NCBI GenBank assembly: GCA_026982175.1
Contig: JALSHP010000188.1
Location: 1 to 18,062, forward strand
DNA from: Campylobacteraceae bacterium
GTDB taxonomy: Bacteria > Campylobacterota > Campylobacteria > Campylobacterales > Sulfurovaceae
Direction of reading: 5' to 3'
Length of the DNA: 18,062 nt
Shown here: one piece after another, positions 12,886 to 18,062 of the stretch
Position numbering within the stretch: the stretch's first letter is position 1
Layout of the letters: each line of letters opens with the position of its first letter
The notes under the pieces: generated by a model
The model's input: the letters and a program-made list of their open reading frames with translations, nothing else
Databases searched by the model: none
What the model was told of the DNA's origin: nothing
Made by a program: the position numbers and the translations under genes

Positions 12886-14127
12886 ATGAGTAATGCTTTA
12901 ACTCAGAAAATACTGATTACTTTTGGATTTCTATTTGCCTACAGAGTTTTAGCATATGTACCAGTTCCTGGTGTAGACACTGCCGTTATCGCCTCATTTT
13001 TCAATGGTCAAGGTGTAGGAGACATGGTAAACATGTTCTCTGGTGGTGCAATTGAGCGTTTCTCAATTATTTCACTTGGAATCATGCCATACATTACTGC
13101 TTCAATTGTAATGGAACTTATGGCAGCTACTTTCCCTGCTATTGGTCAGATGAAAAAAGAGCGTGATGGTATGCAAAAATATATGCAAATCATTCGTTAT
13201 GCAACCATAGTCATTACCCTTGTTCAAGCATTTGGTGTCTCTGTAGGACTTCAAAATATGAATGGTGCAGTACTAATTGATCATATGACATTTACCATTA
13301 TTACTGTAGCTTCTATGTTAACAGGAACCATGATGCTTATGTGGATTGGTGAGCGTATTACACAATCTGGTATTGGTAATGGTATTTCATTGATTATTTT
13401 TGCTGGTATTGTTTCAGGAATTCCTGCTGCCATTGGTAATACAATGACTTCGGTTAATACAGGCGCATTATCATTCCTTGCTGTTTTAGCAATGGTAGCG
13501 ATTATCTTCTTGACCATTTTTGTGATTATCTATGTTGAACTTGGTGAGCGTAGAGTACCGATCTCTTACTCACGAAAAACAATTATGCAAAACCAAGACA
13601 AAAGAGTAATGAACTATATTCCAATTAAAGTGAACTTAGCAGGGGTTATCCCTCCAATTTTTGCTTCAGCTGTTTTGATGTTCCCACTTACCATGTTGGG
13701 AAGCTCTGACAATGAGATTGCTAAAGCAATCGCAGATACATTAGCTCCTGGTGGAATAGCATTTAATATTGCTACTTTCTTATTGGTAGTTTTCTTTGCA
13801 TTCTTCTATGCATCGATTGTATTTAATGCAAAAGATATTGCAGACAATTTAAAACGTCAAGGTGGTTTCATCCCTGGTGTTCGCCCTGGTGAGCATACTA
13901 AAGAGTTCATTAATGAAGTGGCAAGTAGATTAACAGGGTCTGGTGCATTTTATCTAGCCCTTATCTCTACATTACCATTTATTTTGATTAACTCTATTGG
14001 GGCAGCATTCTACTTTGGTGGGGTTGCTGTTTTGATTATTGTTCAAGTTGCTCTTGATACAATGAGAAAAATTGAAGCACAAATCTACATGAATAAATAC
14101 GAAACTTTAGGTGCAGTAGGTCTATAA
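12886..14127 (+). CDS. secY: Preprotein translocase channel subunit SecY
   Basis: This 413-residue inner-membrane protein forms the SecYEG channel, which exports unfolded proteins and inserts membrane proteins delivered by the SRP. Ten membrane segments can be traced. Diagnostic parts are the plug region NMFSGGAIERFSIISLGIMP (49-68), GIGNGISLIIFAGI (162-175), the cytoplasmic loop GERRVPISYSRK (220-231), GGFIPGVRPGE (326-336) and the C-terminal VALDTMRKIEAQIYM. The ATG follows the rplO stop by two bases with only a weak ribosome-binding site, so coupling to rplO is likely. The stop overlaps map by one base. The gene order ribosomal proteins-secY-map-infA is the ancestral spc arrangement without adk. 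Confidence 0.98.
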   Translation: MSNALTQKILITFGFLFAYRVLAYVPVPGVDTAVIASFFNGQGVGDMVNMFSGGAIERFSIISLGIMPYITASIVMELMAATFPAIGQMKKERDGMQKYMQIIRYATIVITLVQAFGVSVGLQNMNGAVLIDHMTFTIITVASMLTGTMMLMWIGERITQSGIGNGISLIIFAGIVSGIPAAIGNTMTSVNTGALSFLAVLAMVAIIFLTIFVIIYVELGERRVPISYSRKTIMQNQDKRVMNYIPIKVNLAGVIPPIFASAVLMFPLTMLGSSDNEIAKAIADTLAPGGIAFNIATFLLVVFFAFFYASIVFNAKDIADNLKRQGGFIPGVRPGEHTKEFINEVASRLTGSGAFYLALISTLPFILINSIGAAFYFGGVAVLIIVQVALDTMRKIEAQIYMNKYETLGAVGL

Positions 14128-14900
14128 TGGCAATTGCACTTCGTAAACCTAACGAACTCACCAAACTTGCAAAAGCTGGTGAGATTGTAGGTAAAACACT
14201 TAAATACCTCCAAGAAAATGTTACTGTTGGAATGAGCCTTAAAGAGATTGATGCCATGGGTGAAGAATTTATTCGTTCACATGGGGCTGAACCCTCTTTT
14301 AAAGGTCTTTACGGGTTTCCTGCTTCAGTTTGTACTTCACTTAATGAAATTTGTATTCATGGTATTCCCACGGATTATAGAGTTCAAGAGGGTGATATTT
14401 TAGGACTTGATTTAGGAACAAAGATAGATGGTTACTTTGGTGATGCTGCTATCTCAATGCCTATTGGTAAGATTTCTAAAGAGGATGAAGCACTGATTGC
14501 TTGTGCCAAAGATTCACTCTATCATGCTATAGAGAACATTAAAGTTGGCATGCGATTTAAAGAACTTTCTCATATTTTAGAGCAGTTTATTCTTTCACGT
14601 GGTTATGTACCTTTACGTGACTTTTGTGGTCATGGCATTGGTAAGAAACCTCATGAAGAACCAAATATTCCTAACTATGTAGAGGGTAATCCTAAGCAAG
14701 GTCCAAAGATTAAAAATGGTATGGTTTTTTGTTTAGAACCAATGATTTGTCAACAATCAGATGAACCTAAAATCTTAGAAGATAAATGGTCTGTAGTGAG
14801 TACTGATGGACTTCGTTCATCACACTATGAACATACCGTAGCAGTTGTGGATGGTAAAGCAGTAATTTTAACCAATGCAGAACCGACACACAATTTATAA
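14127..14900 (+). CDS. map: Type I methionine aminopeptidase
   Basis: This 257-residue cytoplasmic metalloenzyme removes the initiator methionine from nascent proteins. All ligands of the two-metal site are visible: Asp95 (LGLDLGT), Asp106 (YFGDAA), His169 (CGHGIGK), Glu203 (CLEPM) and Glu235 (HYEHTV), plus the substrate-binding His78 (CIHGIP) and His176. Length and spacing match the type Ia bacterial enzyme. It begins in a one-base overlap with secY and has only a weak ribosome-binding site of its own. A 48-base gap with no gene separates it from infA. Confidence 0.97.
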   Translation: MAIALRKPNELTKLAKAGEIVGKTLKYLQENVTVGMSLKEIDAMGEEFIRSHGAEPSFKGLYGFPASVCTSLNEICIHGIPTDYRVQEGDILGLDLGTKIDGYFGDAAISMPIGKISKEDEALIACAKDSLYHAIENIKVGMRFKELSHILEQFILSRGYVPLRDFCGHGIGKKPHEEPNIPNYVEGNPKQGPKIKNGMVFCLEPMICQQSDEPKILEDKWSVVSTDGLRSSHYEHTVAVVDGKAVILTNAEPTHNL

Positions 14901-14948
14901 ACAATTCCAAAGTATAAAAAATAACAGTACAAATTCAAAGGAGAATTC

Positions 14949-15167
14949 ATGGCTAAAGACGACGTAATAGAAATTGATGGTAAAGTAATTGAAGCATTAC
15001 CTAATGCAACTTTTAGAGTAGAGTTAGATAACAAACACGTTATCTTATGTCACATCGCTGGGAAGATGAGAATGCATTACATTAAAATCTTACCAGGTGA
15101 CACGGTAAAAGTTGAGTTAACCCCATACAGCCTTGATAAAGGTCGTATTACTTTTAGATATAAATAG
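14949..15167 (+). CDS. infA: Translation initiation factor IF-1
   Basis: This 72-residue OB-fold factor binds the ribosomal A-site during initiation with IF-2 and IF-3. The sequence MAKDDVIEIDGKVIEALPNA, then the HIAGKMRMHYIKILPGDTV core and the C-terminal SLDKGRITFRYK, is diagnostic; the length is exactly the family norm. It has a strong AAAGGAG ribosome-binding site. It is the last gene of the operon here: rpmJ and rpsM, which follow infA in many bacteria, are absent, and a hairpin lies 23 bases after the stop. Confidence 0.98.
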   Translation: MAKDDVIEIDGKVIEALPNATFRVELDNKHVILCHIAGKMRMHYIKILPGDTVKVELTPYSLDKGRITFRYK

Positions 15168-15190
15168 CGTTCTATCTATATCTCTTTATT

Positions 15191-15212
15191 ATGGCTTAGA
15201 CCTCTAAGCCAT
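15191..15212. terminator. Hairpin between infA and the convergent minus-strand gene
   Basis: Perfect 10-base arms ATGGCTTAGA (15191-15200) and TCTAAGCCAT (15203-15212) surround CC. The minus-strand stop codon TAA (15196-15198) lies inside the left arm. On the plus strand a T-rich but interrupted stretch follows (GATATTTTCT), so it probably ends the ribosomal operon transcript, perhaps not completely. Confidence 0.65.
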
Positions 15213-15750
15213 GATATTTTCTATAAACTTTTCTAATGTGGTCAGGTTTCATTCCACGAAGTTTCATCTCTGCTCTCTCTTCTGCAACATGCTCTTTTTT
15301 AATGGTGACTAACATCTCCCATCTTTTGATTAAAACATCTTTTACTTTACTGCTCATTTCATCAGGATATTGAGAAAAATCTTGCTCTTGAATAAGCGTT
15401 AATTCTTCTTGTGGATGTGTTTTATCTACTTCTACGAATTGTGTCCAATGGGCTTCTAAAACAGCTTTTAACTCTTTTTTATAGTCCCCTTCATACTCTG
15501 GAAATTTCTCATTTAATCTAGTAACAATATCTTTTAACTCACTAGCTTTAACAATCTCTAGTTCTGCTTCAAAGGTCTCTAACTCCTCTTCATATTCAGC
15601 TGCATCTTCATAGAGTGCTGCAATTTTTCGACTGTTTTCACTACGGTCATTGTTGGTGGTACTTCTTGGAGCATCTTCGGGTATGCCGTAAGAGGCTTTA
15701 AGGTCTGCCATTTGTAACTCTAGTAAACGTGTTTGTGCTTCATCTGCCAT
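15196..15750 (-). CDS. Acidic helical protein of unknown function, 184 residues
   Basis: I do not recognise a family. The protein has no signal peptide or membrane segment and is very rich in Glu/Lys. Residues 40-100 (ALYEDAAEYEEELETFEAEL onwards) have a strong heptad-like character, suggesting a coiled coil. There is a low-complexity polar linker at about 27-41 (PRSTTNNDRSENS), a tryptophan-bearing middle part (HWTQFVEVD, about 101-109) and a basic C-terminus (KLRGMKPDHIRKVYRKYHG). AGGAG lies nine bases before the ATG. It converges on the ribosomal operon and diverges from the small membrane protein gene. An adaptor or structural role is possible but nothing shows it. Confidence 0.7.
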   Translation of the reverse strand: MADEAQTRLLELQMADLKASYGIPEDAPRSTTNNDRSENSRKIAALYEDAAEYEEELETFEAELEIVKASELKDIVTRLNEKFPEYEGDYKKELKAVLEAHWTQFVEVDKTHPQEELTLIQEQDFSQYPDEMSSKVKDVLIKRWEMLVTIKKEHVAEERAEMKLRGMKPDHIRKVYRKYHGLEV

Positions 15751-15883
15751 TTTTCACTACTCCTATCATTTAAACTTTTTCGCAGTATAACATATTATTA
15801 AGGGGCATGTAATATAAATAGTATTATATTTATAAATTAATTATATATTTAAAGTTATTTTTTATTTTAAAAGGATGTGTAAG

Positions 15884-16267
15884 ATGAATAGTTCTATGGT
15901 ATTTGGCTTGGTGATTATTGGTTCGATTGTCTATTGGTTAATTGGATTTGTCCATGGATTAGATGAAGAGGTAGATGTCAGTTACGGATACAATGAAAAA
16001 AGATTGGTAGGGGGTGAAGAGTTTTTGATGGATAGTTCACTCTCGCTCAATGAAAAGAAAAAACTTTGGGCTAACTCAACGCTCAAGCAAGAGATGATAG
16101 GACTCTTTCCTAACTTTTCTGAAATGAACTATTTGGTCGAAGATAAAGTGGGAGAGACAGGTCCGTTTAAAAAAGAGCTACTCAATCACATAGATAAGAT
16201 ACAAAAAGAGTTTATGTCAGGAAAAATCTCTGCCTCTTTAGCTAAAGAGAAGTTAGGCAATTATTAA
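15884..16267 (+). CDS. Small membrane-anchored protein of unknown function, 127 residues
   Basis: I place the start at ATG 15884: the ATG at 15875 overlaps the AAGGA ribosome-binding site (15871-15875), which is well spaced for 15884. Residues 5-24 (MVFGLVIIGSIVYWLIGFVH) form one membrane segment with no clear cleavage site. The remaining 100 residues are charged and helical, with LSLNEKKKLWA, a middle PNFSEMNYLVEDK and a C-terminal region (KISASLAKEKLGN) of amphipathic helix. No family is recognised. The upstream 130 bases are extremely AT-rich with several TATAAT-like sites, and I could not choose one. Confidence 0.65.
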   Translation: MNSSMVFGLVIIGSIVYWLIGFVHGLDEEVDVSYGYNEKRLVGGEEFLMDSSLSLNEKKKLWANSTLKQEMIGLFPNFSEMNYLVEDKVGETGPFKKELLNHIDKIQKEFMSGKISASLAKEKLGNY

Positions 16268-16290
16268 CTACTCCCTAATCCCTCTTTGGC

Positions 16291-16296
16291 TATAAT
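16291..16296 (+). promoter_or_regulatory. -10 element of the aminotransferase-hisZ unit
   Basis: A perfect TATAAT in the context TTTGGCTATAATTCC is 67 bases before the aminotransferase start. The leader contains a small hairpin (TTTGTC/GACAAA, 16306-16328). GAGGA (about 16348-16352) serves as the ribosome-binding site. Confidence 0.65.
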
Positions 16297-16357
16297 TCCA
16301 AGAATTTTGTCTTATTATAAGCGACAAACTTCGTATCTATTTTGAACGAGGACATAC

Positions 16358-17464
16358 ATGTTACTTTTTACCCCTGGACCTACTCCCGTACCTGAATCGG
16401 TTCGTCAAGCGATGGCGACACCTACTTTGCATCATCGAACCCCTGAATTTGAAGCGATTTTTAAAGAGGCACGTGAGCGTTTGTTGAAACTTTTTGGCAT
16501 GGACGAGTGTGTCATGTTAGCAAGTTCTGGAACAGGGGCGATGCAAGCTTGTGTTTTAAACCTTTGTAAAACAAAAGCATTGACTATCAATGCAGGGAAG
16601 TTTGGTGAACGTTTTGGAAAAATAGTCACAGCCATGGGCAAAGAGCTTGTGGAGTTAAAGTATGAGTGGAATACCCCAGCTTCACTTGAAGATGTCAAAA
16701 AAGCGTTAGAAGCAAACAGCGACATTGATGCACTGTTCATTCAAGTGAGTGAGAGTGCAGGGGGGCTTAGACACCCAGTAGAAGAGATAGCGACCTATGT
16801 AAAATCTGTTAACTCGAACATTATGGTGGTAGCCGATGGCATTACGGCTGTTGGTGTTGAAAAAATTGACACCACAAACATAGATGCTTTAGTAGCAGGA
16901 AGCCAAAAAGCATTAATGCTTCCTCCAGGATTGGCAATGATTGGACTAAGTGCTAAGGCTGTTGAAAAGATTGGCTCAGGCGTTGATTATTACTTTAACT
17001 TGGCAAGCGAGATTAAAAAGCAACAACAAAACACCACAGCTTATACTGCACCTACTACTTTAATTATTGGGCTTAATGCAATATTTGATGAGATAGAAAA
17101 AGAGGGCTTAGAGGCACTTTATGCTAAAACGATTGCCAGAGCTAAGGCAACACAAAGTGCTTTAGAAAGTATTGGGCTAGATATTTACCCAACAACTCCT
17201 GCTAAGTCTATGTCTACGGTCATAGATGATGATGCAGAGCCTATTAGAAAACTTTTAAAGACAAAATATGCCGTGAACATTGCAGGAGGACAAGACCATT
17301 TAAAAGGAAAGATTTTCCGTATTAACCAAATGGGATTGATTCCTGTGAATGAAGCTGTTTGGGTAGTGAATGCCATTGAGATGGCATTGGCAGACCTTGG
17401 AAGACGTACCTTTGATGGCACGGCAAGTAAGACTTTTAACGAAGTTTATTTTAAAGAGAATTAG
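16358..17464 (+). CDS. Class V PLP-dependent aminotransferase (alanine/serine-glyoxylate type)
   Basis: This 368-residue fold-type I enzyme matches the alanine/serine-glyoxylate aminotransferase family. It starts LLFTPGPTPVP, the family's phosphate-side motif, then HHRTPEFEAIF (25-35), SSGTGAM (56-62), the ring-stacking VVADGITAVGV with Asp160, and the Schiff-base lysine Lys184 in GSQKALMLPPG. The tyrosine-rich TTAYTAPTTLIIGLN stretch and the C-terminal GLIPVNEAVW complete the domain. Such proteins were historically mislabelled as a soluble hydrogenase small subunit. The true amino donor and acceptor cannot be read from sequence. It has its own promoter, and its stop directly abuts the hisZ ATG, so the two are cotranscribed. 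Confidence 0.92.
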   Translation: MLLFTPGPTPVPESVRQAMATPTLHHRTPEFEAIFKEARERLLKLFGMDECVMLASSGTGAMQACVLNLCKTKALTINAGKFGERFGKIVTAMGKELVELKYEWNTPASLEDVKKALEANSDIDALFIQVSESAGGLRHPVEEIATYVKSVNSNIMVVADGITAVGVEKIDTTNIDALVAGSQKALMLPPGLAMIGLSAKAVEKIGSGVDYYFNLASEIKKQQQNTTAYTAPTTLIIGLNAIFDEIEKEGLEALYAKTIARAKATQSALESIGLDIYPTTPAKSMSTVIDDDAEPIRKLLKTKYAVNIAGGQDHLKGKIFRINQMGLIPVNEAVWVVNAIEMALADLGRRTFDGTASKTFNEVYFKEN

Positions 17465-18062
17465 ATGATATTTGAACACGAAATACCCAGTAAAAGCAAA
17501 CTTTACTTTGGCGCGTCTGCAAAGATAAAACGACAAATAGAAAGCACTTGTGCTTCTGTTCTAGAGGAGAAAGGTTTTGAAGAGATAGTGACACCACTTT
17601 TTTCTTACCATCAACACGCTTCATTTGAAGATGCGAAACCTCTTTTGCAATTACATGATGAAAACAATGATATGGTAACGCTTAGAGCAGATTCAACGGC
17701 AGATGTGGTCAGAATTGTCACCAAGAGAATAGGGCGAAGCACAGCTTCTAAAAAATGGTTTTACATTCAACCTGCTGTTTCGTTTCCGACAGAAGAACAG
17801 TACCAAGTGGGAACAGAAGTTTTTGATGGCTCATTTGATGAGGTTGTTAATTGTGCTACGGACTTAGTAGAGAAGTTGGAGCTTGATGCACTGCTTCAAA
17901 TTTCAAACATGAAAATTCCTTTACTTTTAAATGAAAAGTATGGGGTAGATTTAGCTTTTTTACATGACACTAAGATAGAGAAAATTTTAGCCTTAGATTT
18001 ACCATGGATTTCTAAGCTTGTGAAGATGCACCGAGTGGAGGATTTAAATGATGTAGAGGGAA
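17465..18062 (+). CDS. hisZ: ATP phosphoribosyltransferase regulatory subunit HisZ (5' part)
   Basis: The frame from ATG 17465 is open to the window edge (199 complete codons). It encodes a class II histidyl-tRNA synthetase-like protein: HEIPSKSKLYFGASAKIKR, GFEEIVTPLFSYHQH (37-51), and a motif 2-like LRADSTADVVR at 73-83. HisZ pairs with the short form of HisG in the first step of histidine biosynthesis and lacks aminoacylation activity. The alternative, true HisRS, is less likely because the characteristic HisRS N-terminal motif 1 and the extended RPEGT are modified. The ATG follows the aminotransferase stop with no gap; GAG repeats before it are the only ribosome-binding candidate. The 3' end is outside the window. 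Confidence 0.85.
   Translation, partial: MIFEHEIPSKSKLYFGASAKIKRQIESTCASVLEEKGFEEIVTPLFSYHQHASFEDAKPLLQLHDENNDMVTLRADSTADVVRIVTKRIGRSTASKKWFYIQPAVSFPTEEQYQVGTEVFDGSFDEVVNCATDLVEKLELDALLQISNMKIPLLLNEKYGVDLAFLHDTKIEKILALDLPWISKLVKMHRVEDLNDVEG

Noticed and set aside
15875..15883. ATG 15875 as the start of the membrane-anchored protein
   Set aside because: It overlaps the AAGGA ribosome-binding site, which is properly spaced for ATG 15884.
1..18062. CRISPR arrays, insertion sequences, prophage, toxin-antitoxin or defence genes
   Set aside because: No spaced direct repeats, transposase motifs, terminal inverted repeats with target duplications, or defence domains were seen; the window looks like stable core chromosome.

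Overview
The window is AT-rich chromosomal DNA, most likely from a member of Campylobacterota (formerly Epsilonproteobacteria), probably a free-living Sulfurimonas/Sulfurovum-like organism. The assignment is inferred from protein sequence character and gene order: an S10-spc ribosomal operon with a zinc-type S14, no rpmD (L30), secY followed directly by map and infA without adk, and a hisZ gene of the type common in this group. I could not run a database search, so the genus is a guess.

Layout. Positions 1-4380 hold small, mostly poorly characterised genes: the tail of an unrecognised gene, a BFD-like cysteine-rich small protein, an exported PEBP-family protein (YbhB/YbcL type), an exported coiled-coil protein, an orphan cytoplasmic protein and a periplasmic protein of unknown function. 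These are followed by two RNA genes back to back, a tRNA-Ser(GGA) on the minus strand and the small SRP RNA (4.5S, ffs) on the plus strand. An AAA_14/DUF4143-like ATPase on the minus strand closes this part.

Positions 4470-15167 are one long plus-strand transcription unit. It starts at a TATAAT promoter and a structured leader and runs rpsJ-rplC-rplD-rplW-rplB-rpsS-rplV-rpsC-rplP-rpmC-rpsQ-rplN-rplX-rplE-rpsZ-rpsH-rplF-rplR-rpsE-rplO-secY-map-infA. Spacing is tight, with several 1-base TAATG stop/start overlaps. The set builds ribosomal subunits, the Sec translocon channel, N-terminal methionine removal and translation initiation. The alpha-operon genes that often follow infA (rpmJ, rpsM, rpsK, rpsD, rpoA, rplQ) are not here.

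Positions 15170-18062 contain a minus-strand acidic helical protein and a plus-strand membrane-anchored small protein, both unrecognised, then a class V PLP-dependent aminotransferase that abuts the 5' part of hisZ, which runs off the window.

I see no CRISPR array, insertion sequence, prophage, or defence or toxin cassette. The most interesting items are modest: a candidate autoregulatory leader in front of rpsJ, unusual cysteine spacing in the BFD-like protein, a repeated NP-motif in a periplasmic orphan, and several lineage-restricted small proteins.
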